Program-made: the position numbers and the translations under genes
Notes under the pieces: model-generated
What the model was told of the DNA's origin: nothing
Databases searched by the model: none
Seen by the model: only the letters and a program-made list of their open reading frames with translations
From: Actinomycetales bacterium
GTDB taxonomy: Bacteria; Actinomycetota; Actinomycetes; Actinomycetales; Dermatophilaceae
Direction of reading: 5' to 3'
NCBI GenBank assembly: GCA_016711095.1
Contig: JADJTP010000002.1
Span: forward strand, 1 to 64,000
Length of the DNA stretch: 64,000 bases
Shown here: in pieces, positions 42,753 through 51,916 of the stretch
How the letters are laid out: the number at the start of each line of letters is the position of its first letter
How positions within the stretch are numbered: the stretch's first letter is position 1

Positions 42753-43598
42753 GTGCAGATCCTTATCACTGGCGCCCGCGGAATGCTCGGTCAAGACGTC
42801 GCCCGGGTGCTACGCACCGCCCAGCACCAGGTGACCGAGACGGACCTGCCCGAGATGGACATCACCGACCCGCTGGCCTGCGCTGCCGCAGTCGCAGGGT
42901 GCGACTGGGTGGTCAACACGGCGGCATACACCGCCGTCGACAACGCCGAGGCCAGCGAAGGGATCGCCTTCACCGTCAACGCGGTCGGCCCGGCGGTGCT
43001 CGCCCGAGCCGCCCGAGCCGCCGGCGCGAGGATGGTGCACATCTCCACTGACTACGTCTTCGCCGGCGATGCCAGCAGCCCGTATGCCGAGGACGCACCA
43101 CTGTCGCCCCGCTCAGCCTACGGTCGGACCAAGTCGGCAGGGGAGTGGGCCGTGCGCGCTGAATGCCCCGACTCGCTCATCGTGCGCACCGCGTGGCTCT
43201 ATGGCCCGGGCGGTCCCAACTTCGTCACAACGATGGCGCGGTTGGCAGGCGAGCGGGACACTCTGTCGGTCGTGGACGACCAGAGAGGGCAGCCCACGAC
43301 GACGATCGACCTCGCTCAGTTCATCGCCGCGCTGGTCGCGGCCGACGTGCCGGCCGGCGTCTACCACGGCACGTGCGAGGGCGAAACGACCTGGTTCGGC
43401 TTCACGCAGGCAATTTTCGAGGAGCTCGGCTGGGACCCGCAGCGAGTCCAACCGACCACGAGTGATGCCTTCGTGCGGCCGGCGCCGCGGCCGGCATACA
43501 GCGTGTTGGGGCATGACCGGACCGACGCCGTCGGCGTCCGCAGGCTGCGGCACTGGCGCGAGGCACTCGCGGCGACCGTTCACGAGGTAGTTCGGTGA
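42753..43598 (+). CDS. rfbD: dTDP-4-dehydrorhamnose reductase
   Basis: Last step of dTDP-L-rhamnose synthesis. GTG start. Motifs: LITGARGMLGQDVARVLRTA (nucleotide binding), DITDPLACAAAVAGCDWVVN, MVHISTDYVFAGDASSPYAE, the catalytic AYGRTKSAGEWAVRAECPDS (Y-x3-K), and VRTAWLYGPGGPNFVTTM. A 281-residue length fits RmlD. The stop overlaps the next GTG (GTGA), so it heads an operon with the second polysaccharide exporter. The other rml genes present (rfbA, rfbC) are 9 kb away on the other strand; rfbB is not in this window. Confidence 0.95.
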   Translation: MQILITGARGMLGQDVARVLRTAQHQVTETDLPEMDITDPLACAAAVAGCDWVVNTAAYTAVDNAEASEGIAFTVNAVGPAVLARAARAAGARMVHISTDYVFAGDASSPYAEDAPLSPRSAYGRTKSAGEWAVRAECPDSLIVRTAWLYGPGGPNFVTTMARLAGERDTLSVVDDQRGQPTTTIDLAQFIAALVAADVPAGVYHGTCEGETTWFGFTQAIFEELGWDPQRVQPTTSDAFVRPAPRPAYSVLGHDRTDAVGVRRLRHWREALAATVHEVVR

Positions 43599-44416
43599 CG
43601 ACGACGGTCCGCGGGCAGTCGACGATCTGGTCGATGCGCGGGCTCATCTGGAACTTCGCGCGGCGCGACCTCAAGTCCAGGTTCAAGGGAACGGCGCTCG
43701 GTTGGGCGTGGTCGCTGGTCGTGCCCCTCTCGACCCTGCTGATCTACACCATCGTCTTCGCGGTGATCTTTCGCATCGAGCCCCCGCCGTTGGGCAATGG
43801 GCGGCCTGGCAACTTCACCCTCTTCCTCTTCGCCGGCCTGGTCGTGTGGACGGTCTTCGCCAACGGGATCAACACCGGAATCTTGTCCCTGCTCACGACG
43901 GGGGGATTGCTGAAGAAGGTCTATTTCCCGTCCTATGCCCCAGTCCTCGGATCGGTGATTGCAGTTCTCGCGCAATCCGCTATCGAGGTGGGGGTCCTGC
44001 TGGCGATCATGGTGGTCCTAGGCAACACGTCATGGACCTATCTGTTGGTCCTGCCGTGGGCAGTGCTTTTCGTGTGCTTTCTCAGCGGCCTGGTGCACGC
44101 TCTCGCCGTGCTGAACGTCGTGTTCCGCGACCTGAGTCACATCATCAGCGTCGTGCTCCAACTCCTCTTCTACTTGACGCCAATCATCTATTCGCTCAGC
44201 TTCATTCCGGAGGCATGGCAGGGCATCCCCCTGCGCCGAATTATCGGAGCCAACCCGTTGACCGAGTTCGTCACGGCTTTTCGCAACTGCGTCTACGATC
44301 TGACGCCGCCGGGATTTGCGACGTGGATCGCTTTGGCTGCCTGGACGGCCGTGGCTGTGGGCTTTGGCGTGCTCGTCCACCGCAAACTCGGGCTGGACCT
44401 CGGTGAGCGACTGTGA
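43595..44416 (+). CDS. Second polysaccharide ABC exporter permease, Wzm type
   Basis: GTG start overlapping rfbD. ABC-2 type: MRGLIWNFARRDLKSRFKGT, ALGWAWSLVVPLSTLLIYTI, FTLFLFAGLVVWTVFANGIN, KKVYFPSYAPVLGSVIAVLA, VLFVCFLSGLVHALAVLNVV, QLLFYLTPIIYSLSFIPEAW and WIALAAWTAVAVGFGVLVHR. Six helices, 273 residues. It overlaps the ATPase gene by four bases. The protein shares the fold of the first Wzm but only patchy sequence, so they are not recent duplicates. Confidence 0.9.
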   Translation: MTTTVRGQSTIWSMRGLIWNFARRDLKSRFKGTALGWAWSLVVPLSTLLIYTIVFAVIFRIEPPPLGNGRPGNFTLFLFAGLVVWTVFANGINTGILSLLTTGGLLKKVYFPSYAPVLGSVIAVLAQSAIEVGVLLAIMVVLGNTSWTYLLVLPWAVLFVCFLSGLVHALAVLNVVFRDLSHIISVVLQLLFYLTPIIYSLSFIPEAWQGIPLRRIIGANPLTEFVTAFRNCVYDLTPPGFATWIALAAWTAVAVGFGVLVHRKLGLDLGERL

Positions 44417-45810
44417 GCGACCCCGGACTGTCCTTCACCCCGTCTGCGTCGGAAGCGCTCGTCGAGGAGCCCTCGATCACGGTTCGCAACGTGTCCAAGG
44501 CGTTCAGGATGCACACCGAGCGCCGGGATTCTCTCAAGGAGCGCTTCATCCGGGGGCGCAGTCGGGGGCACCACACGTTCCAGGCTCTGGACGGCGTCTC
44601 GTTCACCATCCCGCGCGGTCAGACCTATGCTCTCATCGGGCATAACGGGTCGGGTAAGTCGACAATGCTCAAGCTGCTCGCGGGAGTGTTGCGTCCCGAT
44701 TCCGGCGACGTCATAGCCGACGGACGGATCTCGGCGCTTCTCGAGCTTGGTGCAGGCTTTCACGGGGAGCTCACCGGTCGGGAGAATATCTACCTGAACG
44801 CAGCGATCCTTGGGCTGACTCGTCGGGAGACGGAACAGGCCATCGACCGAATCATCGACTTCGCCGATATCGGGGAATTCATCGATGCCCCCGTCAAGAC
44901 CTACTCGAGCGGCATGTACCTGAGGCTGGGCTTCGCCATCGCCGTGACCGTCGATCCGCAGATCCTCATCATCGACGAGATCATCGCGGTCGGCGACGAG
45001 CAGTTCCAGCGCAAATGCTTCGACTACCTCCACAGCCTTCGCCGTAAGGGAACGACGATCGTCCTGGTTTCGCATGCCCTCGGCATCGTCGAGGAAATGT
45101 GCGAGGGTGCGATCTGGCTCGATCACGGGCGGATGCGGAAGGTGGGTCCGGCGCGCGAGATTGTCCGCCTCTACCTGGACGAGGTGAACGCCACCGAGAT
45201 CAAGCTTGCCAGTGAGGCGGCCGGCGCTGACGCGCCGGACGCCACGGAAGAGGCCGACGCCAGTCCAGCCCGGGGCGGAAGTGGTGAAGTGCGCGTCACC
45301 GACCTGGAGTTTGTGAGCGCCGCAGGGGTGGTCGCTCCGGTTCTGCTCACCGGTGAGCGCGCGACATTCCGCCTTCACTACGAAGCGCGCAAGCCGCTCG
45401 AGGACGTCGTCTTCGGGCTGGGCTTCTTCACCGAGACCGGCATCAACGTTGCCGGGCCCAACTCCGGCTCCGGTCTTCCCCCTGTGCCTGTGTTGGCCGG
45501 GCGGGGCACGGTTGATTTCCAGGTCGAGCGGCTCACCCTGTCGCCCGGTAGCTATGGAGTCTCGACCGCCGTCGTGTCGCACTCACACACGTTTGACTAC
45601 ATAGACCGTGGCTTCCAGCTTGCGGTCCGCGGGTCCGCGGGTGGAGAGCCGGGACTGGCGAGGATGTTCGGTGGGTGGAGTGCGGGCCCCGCCACAGTGC
45701 AACCCGAGTCGAGCGAAACGTCCCGGTCACTCGATCCGCCGGGCCAACAACCGATCCGGCGGCCCTCCGAGCCGGCCACCCCCCACCCGACGGAGACGGC
45801 GCATGCTTGA
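44413..45810 (+). CDS. Second polysaccharide ABC exporter ATPase, Wzt type with C-terminal domain
   Basis: GTG start. ATPase part: TFQALDGVSFTIPRGQTYAL, GHNGSGKSTMLKLLAGVLRP (Walker A), GRISALLELGAGFHGELTGR, TYSSGMYLRLGFAIAVTVDP (signature), ILIIDEIIAVGDEQFQRKCF (Walker B) and IVLVSHALGIVEEMCEGAIW (H-loop). An Ala/Glu-rich linker (about residues 255-290) leads to the sugar-binding beta domain (RATFRLHYEARKPLEDVVFG, GINVAGPNSGSGLPPVPVLA). The Pro-rich tail overlaps the next gene by eight bases. A second exporter with its own substrate-recognition domain suggests two separate surface glycans. Confidence 0.9.
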   Translation: MSDPGLSFTPSASEALVEEPSITVRNVSKAFRMHTERRDSLKERFIRGRSRGHHTFQALDGVSFTIPRGQTYALIGHNGSGKSTMLKLLAGVLRPDSGDVIADGRISALLELGAGFHGELTGRENIYLNAAILGLTRRETEQAIDRIIDFADIGEFIDAPVKTYSSGMYLRLGFAIAVTVDPQILIIDEIIAVGDEQFQRKCFDYLHSLRRKGTTIVLVSHALGIVEEMCEGAIWLDHGRMRKVGPAREIVRLYLDEVNATEIKLASEAAGADAPDATEEADASPARGGSGEVRVTDLEFVSAAGVVAPVLLTGERATFRLHYEARKPLEDVVFGLGFFTETGINVAGPNSGSGLPPVPVLAGRGTVDFQVERLTLSPGSYGVSTAVVSHSHTFDYIDRGFQLAVRGSAGGEPGLARMFGGWSAGPATVQPESSETSRSLDPPGQQPIRRPSEPATPHPTETAHA

Positions 45811-47050
45811 CGCGGCCCAGCTTGCAGACACGCTCCACGCACTGCTGTCCGAGAGCCCCGAATCGGCGCTGAAGGTCATCGATTCAGCCGACCTCGATCC
45901 GGCGCAGCAGGCGACCCTGCAGGCAGCCGTGACGAGTAGCACGAAGCCCGTCGACCAACTCACTGCTGTCGGACGGGCGCTGATCGCTACCGGCCACGGA
46001 CGTGACGACGCCAACGAGGCCTACCGCGCGGCCTTCTACGTCTCAGCGCACTGGCACGACTACCTGCAGGATCCCCTGTTCACGCTCTTCACGGCGAACA
46101 AGGCCGGCCATCTGCTGGACAAATGGGTCCACTACTTCCCCCTCTACACCCGCTACTTCTCCCCCTTCCGCGGCAAGGCAGTTCGGGTCCTCGAAATCGG
46201 GGTCTACCGAGGCGGCTCGATGCGGATGTGGACCTGGTTCTTCGGACCAGAAGCCAAGCTCGTCGGTATGGACGTCGACCCGGTCGCCATCGAGTGCGCC
46301 AAGGATGAATACTCGGTCGTTCTCGGCGATCAGGCCAACCCGGAAGATCTGCGTCGGGTCAACGATGAATACGGACCGTTCGACATCATCATCGACGACG
46401 GCGGCCACACGATGGAACAGCAGATCACCGCGGTCGAAACGCTGTTTCCCTTGCTCGCTGAGGGCGGGGTCTACTTGGTCGAGGACTGCCACACGTCTTA
46501 CTGGGACAGCTACGCCGGGGGTCTCAAGCGTCCGGGCACGTTCGTGGAGTGGGTCAAGGACCGGATCGATGACCTGCACGGCTACCACATTCCCGACACC
46601 GACGAGGCTGTCCACCCCGTGTGGACCCAGCAGGTCTCGGGCATCCACTGTCATGACTCCGTCGTCGTCATGGACAAACGTGGGCGCTTCGCCCCGTTCG
46701 CGGAGCAGTCAGGGGGTGGCGAGTTCATCCACCTCGGGCGACCGGCCACCGCAGTGATCTCGGAGCTCACCGCCACCCGGCTGAGCATCGCTGCAGAACG
46801 CGACCGGTTGCGAGCCGAGTTGGCGGAGTGGGAGAGCCTTGCTGAGGACCTGCGGCACGCCCGCGCGGATGTGGTCGGGTTGCGCGACTTTCTCGGTGAT
46901 CTCGAACGGGACCGCGACGACAGTCGTTCTGACGCGGAGTTGGCAGCCGCGGCGGCCGATCAGGCCCATGAACAGATGCGGTGGATGCGCCGGTCGGCAT
47001 CCTGGCGCCTCACCTCCCCGTTGCGTGCGATCCGGCGGCGGCGCCTATGA
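45803..47050 (+). CDS. SAM-dependent methyltransferase with C-terminal coiled coil
   Basis: Start ATG 45803 overlaps the ATPase end. The N-terminal 90 residues are helical (ALKVIDSADLDPAQQATLQA). The methyltransferase core has AVRVLEIGVYRGGSMRMWTW (motif I), LVGMDVDPVAIECAKDEYSV, YGPFDIIIDDGGHTMEQQIT and EGGVYLVEDCHTSYWDSYAG, similar to CmcI-like and glycan O-methyltransferases. A coiled coil follows (AAERDRLRAELAEWESLAED and RDDSRSDAELAAAAADQAHE), ending in WMRRSASWRLTSPLRAIRRR, a tail common in GT operons. It may cap chains with a methyl group. The stop overlaps the next ATG. Confidence 0.84.
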   Translation: MLDAAQLADTLHALLSESPESALKVIDSADLDPAQQATLQAAVTSSTKPVDQLTAVGRALIATGHGRDDANEAYRAAFYVSAHWHDYLQDPLFTLFTANKAGHLLDKWVHYFPLYTRYFSPFRGKAVRVLEIGVYRGGSMRMWTWFFGPEAKLVGMDVDPVAIECAKDEYSVVLGDQANPEDLRRVNDEYGPFDIIIDDGGHTMEQQITAVETLFPLLAEGGVYLVEDCHTSYWDSYAGGLKRPGTFVEWVKDRIDDLHGYHIPDTDEAVHPVWTQQVSGIHCHDSVVVMDKRGRFAPFAEQSGGGEFIHLGRPATAVISELTATRLSIAAERDRLRAELAEWESLAEDLRHARADVVGLRDFLGDLERDRDDSRSDAELAAAAADQAHEQMRWMRRSASWRLTSPLRAIRRRRL

Positions 47051-47877
47051 GGCTGTGGCGCCGGAGCGCGACGCCCAATCTGGTCGAGTCCCTTCGGCGG
47101 CAGGTGGTCCTTGAGCGGGCAAGCCGGCAGAACGCCGGATCCGGGAAGGCCGCCCTCATCGCTCACTACGCGACGACCGCCCGAGCGAGCCGGTCGGTCA
47201 ATGCGCTGGTCCGTTCATTGCTCGAGCACGATTACTCCGTCACGCTGGTTTCCAGCTCGCCGGTCCGCTCCGCGCTGGATTTCGATCCGTATGCCGCCGG
47301 CGGGCTCACCGTGTTGCGCAAACCCAACCTGGGCTACGACTTCGGGTCATGGGCCGTCGGGCTGGCGATGACGAAAGGCATCTCGGGACAGGACACCGTC
47401 CTGCTCGCCAACGACAGCATGGTCGGACCGTTCTGGGATCTCGCGGCGATCCTCACTGCCTTGGAGACGTCGAGCGCCGACGTGTTCGCGCTGACCGACT
47501 CCGATCAGTTCTCGTATCACCCGCAAAGCTATTTCGTGGGCTACCGCAGGGGGGTACTCGCCGAACCAGCGCTCAAGCGCTTCTGGACGGGCGTCGAGCA
47601 TCACGATGACAAGAACACCGTCATCGGGCGCGGCGAGCTGGCCCAGGGTCGGCTGCTGCGGGCGAGCGGCTTCTCGGTCACCGCTTACGTGGGATCTCGG
47701 CGGGTAGTCGAGCCGGGTGTCAACCCGGTCATCCACGGGTGGCGTCGGCTGCTCGAGCTCGGGGTGCCGTTCGTCAAGCGACAACTGCTGACGGAGCCTT
47801 GGGTGGCAGGCGATGCTCACGAAATCCCCGCCTACCTCAAGGGGCACCACGACGTCGACGTGAAGGAGTGGCTATGA
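47047..47877 (+). CDS. Rhamnan synthesis protein F-like (RgpF domain)
   Basis: A 276-residue protein. The RgpF-type region has KAALIAHYATTARASRSVNA, YSVTLVSSSPVRSALDFDPY, KPNLGYDFGSWAVGLAMTKG, TVLLANDSMVGPFWDLAAIL and FALTDSDQFSYHPQSYFVGY. The NLGYDFGSW and NDSMVGPF blocks are diagnostic of the RgpF family, needed for rhamnose polymer assembly. It overlaps the genes on both sides by ATGA. The larger protein encoded next carries a related domain, so the two may act together. Confidence 0.84.
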   Translation: MRLWRRSATPNLVESLRRQVVLERASRQNAGSGKAALIAHYATTARASRSVNALVRSLLEHDYSVTLVSSSPVRSALDFDPYAAGGLTVLRKPNLGYDFGSWAVGLAMTKGISGQDTVLLANDSMVGPFWDLAAILTALETSSADVFALTDSDQFSYHPQSYFVGYRRGVLAEPALKRFWTGVEHHDDKNTVIGRGELAQGRLLRASGFSVTAYVGSRRVVEPGVNPVIHGWRRLLELGVPFVKRQLLTEPWVAGDAHEIPAYLKGHHDVDVKEWL

Positions 47878-49943
47878 GGGGGGAAGTGGCCGACAGGGTC
47901 CGGAGCCGAGTCAACGTCCTGCGGTCTCGGGTGCGCCCCCGGGCGCGGATCAAGCGGGCGATCGGCGCGCTCGTCGGCCCACCGGTCGGTGCGACCGCGC
48001 AGAGCGACTCTCCGGCGGACTTCGGGCGGTGGTTGGAGCGGATCGTCGGGCGCGGACTGTCGAGGTTCCCCGATCAGTGGAGCCTGCGGGAGGACATGCC
48101 GATACTCGGCCCGAGCCGCGTCGTGGCGGTGGTCCATGTCTTCTTCCCCGAACTGCTCGACGAGATCATCGAGCACCTCGCCAGCATTCCGGTGGCTTTC
48201 GACATCTTGGTGACCAATGCCTCCGGTGCCGCCGTCAGCATCGACCCTTCCCGGCTTCCGCGCGCTCGGCACATCCGCGTCCTGAATGTCGTCAACCGCG
48301 GCCGGGACATCCTCCCTCTCGTGGCCCTCGTCAACGCCGGCTATCTCGACCCCTACGAGCTCGTGGTCAAGGTGCACACCAAGCGCAGCGACTGGCGCGA
48401 CGACCATGAACTGAGTGGCTCCGGTGGCCAGTGGCGCGCTGGTCTGCTCAACTCCCTGCTCGGCTCCCCTGAACAGGTCACCGGGATCCTTGATGCCTTC
48501 GCGGGACGGCCGGACCTCGGCATGATCACCGGGGATGGCAGCGTCCTTGGCCCGGACTATTGGGGCGACAACCAGGTCAACGTCGCGACCTTGCTCCGGC
48601 GGCTGGAACTCGGCCTCGACGAAGGGTCCCTGCGCTTTGTGGCCGGGTCCGTCTATTGGGCAAGGGGGTTCGTCGTCCAAGGCCTGCGGGCGCTCAATCT
48701 GAGCGTCGAAGACTTCGAGCCGGAAGCCGGCCAGGTCAACGCGACAACAGCCCACGCGATTGAACGGATCCTCGGCATCCTGGCTATCGAGGCAGGTCTT
48801 CGGGTGGAGGACGTCGCGACAGCCGGATCGGCAGCATTCGAAAGCGGCCAGGGCTCCCGCTTTGACCTCGACTCCCCACGCAGGCCGCGGGCGCGTGTCT
48901 TCCCGTTCTTCCTCCCGCAGTTCCACCCCATTCCGGAAAACGATCGGTGGTGGGGCAAGGGGTTCACGGAGTGGACCAACGTGGCTGCCGCTCGTCCCGT
49001 CTATCTGGGCCACCACCAGCCGAAGATCCCCCGCGACCTGGGCTTCTACGACTTGCGGACCCCTGGGATCGCCCTCCAACAGGAGCAACTCGCGCGGGCG
49101 CATGGCCTTGAGGGCTTCATGTACTACTACTACTGGTTCGCTGGACGGCGATTGCTCGAAGGGCCGATCAAGCGGATGCTCGACAGCGACACCGACACAC
49201 CCTTCTCGATCATGTGGGCCAACGAGAACTGGACCCGCCGTTGGGATGGCCAGAGCCAAGACGTGCTCATCGGACAGGACTATGAGGCTGTCCCGGCGAG
49301 GTTCTTCATCGAAGACGTACTGCCGTTCCTGCTCGACCCTCGGTATGTGCGCATCAACGGCAAGTGCCTGCTGTCCGTCTACCGCCCGGGTCAACTTCCC
49401 GACTTCGCAGAGGTGCTCGACGCCTGGCGCGCGACGGCCCGCTTACACGGCATCGAACTGCATGTCGTCACCGTCGACGTGCCCGGCTCGATGAACGCAC
49501 TGACCACCTCTGCGACGTCAGTCGGCCTCGACGGGGTCATGGGTTTCCCGCCGCACAATTGCCATTGGTCTCATATCAACCGAGCCGGGCTGGCCGTCGA
49601 TCCTCGGTTCACCGGTCATTTGCTCGGCTATCGAGAACTCGTCCGAGAGGCCGAGCGCGATACCCGGACGGGCTTGGCCGAGGGGTCCTTCCCCGCGGTG
49701 ATGGTGACCTTCGACAACACGGCCCGCCGCCAGATGGCTGGCGACGTCTGGTTCGGCTCCAATCCGTACACCTTCCGCAGGTGGTTGGCGACGTGCGTCA
49801 AGGCGGTGTCGCATCGCGATGAGCAGAACCGCGTGGTCTTCGTCAACGCGTGGAACGAGTGGGCTGAGGGAGCGGTTCTCGAGCCGAGCGATCGCTTCGG
49901 GGCGACCTACCTACTCGCCTGCCGCGACGTGCTCTTTGGCTGA
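47874..49943 (+). CDS. RgpF-type domain fused to WbsX-type (GH99-like) domain
   Basis: A 689-residue two-domain protein (start ATG 47874). The first half has RgpF-like blocks: VVAVVHVFFPELLDEIIEHL, FDILVTNASGAAVSIDPSRL, VLNVVNRGRDILPLVALVNA, YELVVKVHTKRSDWRDDHEL, and FVAGSVYWARGFVVQGLRAL. The second half is WbsX-like: ARVFPFFLPQFHPIPENDRW, WGKGFTEWTNVAAARPVYLG, GLEGFMYYYYWFAGRRLLEG, PFSIMWANENWTRRWDGQSQ, and RVVFVNAWNEWAEGAVLEPS. WbsX-type domains are found in O-antigen loci and resemble family 99 glycoside hydrolases. The final gene of this operon. Confidence 0.87.
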   Translation: MRGEVADRVRSRVNVLRSRVRPRARIKRAIGALVGPPVGATAQSDSPADFGRWLERIVGRGLSRFPDQWSLREDMPILGPSRVVAVVHVFFPELLDEIIEHLASIPVAFDILVTNASGAAVSIDPSRLPRARHIRVLNVVNRGRDILPLVALVNAGYLDPYELVVKVHTKRSDWRDDHELSGSGGQWRAGLLNSLLGSPEQVTGILDAFAGRPDLGMITGDGSVLGPDYWGDNQVNVATLLRRLELGLDEGSLRFVAGSVYWARGFVVQGLRALNLSVEDFEPEAGQVNATTAHAIERILGILAIEAGLRVEDVATAGSAAFESGQGSRFDLDSPRRPRARVFPFFLPQFHPIPENDRWWGKGFTEWTNVAAARPVYLGHHQPKIPRDLGFYDLRTPGIALQQEQLARAHGLEGFMYYYYWFAGRRLLEGPIKRMLDSDTDTPFSIMWANENWTRRWDGQSQDVLIGQDYEAVPARFFIEDVLPFLLDPRYVRINGKCLLSVYRPGQLPDFAEVLDAWRATARLHGIELHVVTVDVPGSMNALTTSATSVGLDGVMGFPPHNCHWSHINRAGLAVDPRFTGHLLGYRELVREAERDTRTGLAEGSFPAVMVTFDNTARRQMAGDVWFGSNPYTFRRWLATCVKAVSHRDEQNRVVFVNAWNEWAEGAVLEPSDRFGATYLLACRDVLFG

Positions 49944-49944
49944 A

Positions 49945-51513
49945 TCAGTCGGGCAGGTAGGAGTCCCAACGTGGTTCACCCCAACGAGCGATCAATGCCT
50001 GCGCGGCGGCAGCGTCGACCGTGCGATCGTGGATCGGCTCATCGGTGCGCGCCCAGACGTCAGGGAGCCATATGAGGCGCTTCCCGACGGCCCGCAACTT
50101 GAGCGACAGATCGACCTCCGCAGCGGGGCCAGGCAGGACCTCACAGACGCCACCGACGGCTAGCAGGTCTTCGCGCCGGACGGCGACCGCTGCGAGGGCG
50201 AGCCCAGACACTTCGCGGGCCACCCAGAGACTCGCCCAAGAGCCCTGCTCTCGGTGGGTCGCCCCGGCGAAGGCGTGGTCATAGCGACCGTGGTGGTGGC
50301 GGTGGCCGGCATACCGGATGTCGTTGGCGGGACCGAGGACCAGAGGTCCGACGAGGCCCACGCCGGGCTCCTCCAAGGATCCACACAGCCGCTCGAGAAA
50401 GCCGTCGGTCTCGGGAACGATCCGTTCGCCGAGGATGAGCACGACATCGCCGGTGGCCGCGAGAATGGCAGCGTTGAGTCGACCAGCCAGCGGCTCGGTC
50501 GCGGCGCACCTCACCAGGTGGGTGTCCACAGTCAACCCGTTCAGCCCGACGGCCAACTCACGGCTCGTGACCCGGGAGTCGGCGGCGATGACCGCATCGA
50601 CGCGCTCGTGTCTCGTGCGCTCGAGCACCCCGCGCAGGGCTGGGACGAAGGCAGGCATTCGTGCACCTCCGACTGTCCGATAGTCACCGCTGACCGCAAT
50701 AACGACGCTGACCGATCGGTGCGGGGGGAGGTCAACCCAGTGGCGGTAGTACCCGACCCGCCCGGGCAGGGTCGCAGCATGTCCGCCGATGCCGAGCCGC
50801 CGCAGATGGGCATCGACCGCACGCCCCCCGGCATACCAGGCATAGGGCTTCTCGGATGGGTCGGCGGCCGTCGACCCCGCGACGAGCCGCCAGTGGTAGA
50901 GCACCTCGGGAATGTGCACCACCCGGCGGGCTCGCTCGGCCACGCGCAGGACCAGGTCGTGATCCTGGGAGCCTTCCAGGCCCGGCTGGAAGCCTCCGAC
51001 CGTTTGGATGACGCTGCGACGCAACACCGACACATGCCCGGTGTACATGTGCCCACGAAGCCGAGTCGGGGACCAGTCCGGCTTGTGAAACGCAGCGAAC
51101 TGCCGCCGACCGGCCACCTTGTCCTCGTCGCTGTAGAGGTAATCAGCGTCAGGCGCGGCCGCCAGAACTGATCGCACGCGCTCGAGAGCATGCGGCACGA
51201 GCAGATCGTCGTGATCAAGCAACACGACGAACTCCCCACGAGCATGCTCGAGCCCGGTGTTCGAGGCTGCGACGATGTGCCCGTTCTCGGGCCGCTCGAT
51301 GAGGATGATCCGAGGGTCGGCGGCTGCCGCCGACCTCAGTGCCACCCGAACCCGCTCGTCGGGAGACGCGTCGTCCACAAGAACCCACTCCCACCCGGGA
51401 TCAGTCTGGGCGAGGACCGACGCGATCGTGTCCGCGAGCACTGAGAGGTCGGGGTTGTAGACCGGAGTGAGCAGCGAAAACAGAGGGCGATCTCGCGGAC
51501 CATCCACGGTCAC
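49945..51513 (-). CDS. GT2-family glycosyltransferase, tandem-domain type
   Basis: GTG start at 51513 overlaps the preceding small gene by four bases. The first GT2 domain is canonical: LFSLLTPVYNPDLSVLADTI, EWVLVDDASPDERVRVALRS, GEFVVLLDHDDLLVPHALER (D-H-D-D), DYLYSDEDKVAGRRQFAAFH, and EGSQDHDLVLRVAERARRVV. The second half (from about residue 265: SVSVVIAVSGDYRTVGGARM, ATGDVVLILGERIVPETDGF) looks like a second, degraded GT2 fold. This is the common design of O-antigen and rhamnan GTs in actinobacteria. It is convergent with the RgpF/WbsX gene. Confidence 0.87.
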   Translation of the reverse strand: MTVDGPRDRPLFSLLTPVYNPDLSVLADTIASVLAQTDPGWEWVLVDDASPDERVRVALRSAAAADPRIILIERPENGHIVAASNTGLEHARGEFVVLLDHDDLLVPHALERVRSVLAAAPDADYLYSDEDKVAGRRQFAAFHKPDWSPTRLRGHMYTGHVSVLRRSVIQTVGGFQPGLEGSQDHDLVLRVAERARRVVHIPEVLYHWRLVAGSTAADPSEKPYAWYAGGRAVDAHLRRLGIGGHAATLPGRVGYYRHWVDLPPHRSVSVVIAVSGDYRTVGGARMPAFVPALRGVLERTRHERVDAVIAADSRVTSRELAVGLNGLTVDTHLVRCAATEPLAGRLNAAILAATGDVVLILGERIVPETDGFLERLCGSLEEPGVGLVGPLVLGPANDIRYAGHRHHHGRYDHAFAGATHREQGSWASLWVAREVSGLALAAVAVRREDLLAVGGVCEVLPGPAAEVDLSLKLRAVGKRLIWLPDVWARTDEPIHDRTVDAAAAQALIARWGEPRWDSYLPD

Positions 51514-51773
51514 CGGCGCACTCCGCAGCGGCGAAGGGCCTGCCCGGCCAGCCACTTGACGGTCGACACCGGGCCCTGCTCGGCGAGCGAGCGGCTAACG
51601 AGTTCTGACATCTGCCTGACCTGGCTGGTGCGTCGGTGGCGTTCGGTCTCGTGTTGTTCGCGCAACTCATCCAGGAGCACATCCAGCGCGTCGCGGGGAC
51701 TGGCTCGTCGCGCCGCAGACTGCTCGGCGATGAGGGCGTCGCGCTCACGCAGGCGCTGCCGGCTCCAGGTCAT
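51510..51773 (-). CDS. Small coiled-coil protein preceding a glycosyltransferase
   Basis: An 87-residue charged protein, MTWSRQRLRERDALIAEQSA followed by ALDVLLDELREQHETERHRR. Its heptad-like pattern predicts a coiled coil. Its stop overlaps the GTG of the glycosyltransferase gene, so the two are translationally coupled. The C-terminal VSTVKWLAGQALRRC resembles the tail helices of several glycosyltransferases in this locus. It may be a subunit or a domain cut off from the enzyme. No function is claimed. Confidence 0.6.
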   Translation of the reverse strand: MTWSRQRLRERDALIAEQSAARRASPRDALDVLLDELREQHETERHRRTSQVRQMSELVSRSLAEQGPVSTVKWLAGQALRRCGVRR

Positions 51774-51916
51774 CGCACACCTCGGACGGGTCGTGCCAGC
51801 ACCCCGTCAGGCTATCTCACCGGTGGCGAAGGCCTCCTGGCACCCCGGGTCAGGGGTAGGCGCTTCCCACCATCCAGTAGGGTCGGACAGGTGTCGAGGC
51901 GGAAGGGAGGGAGCTT

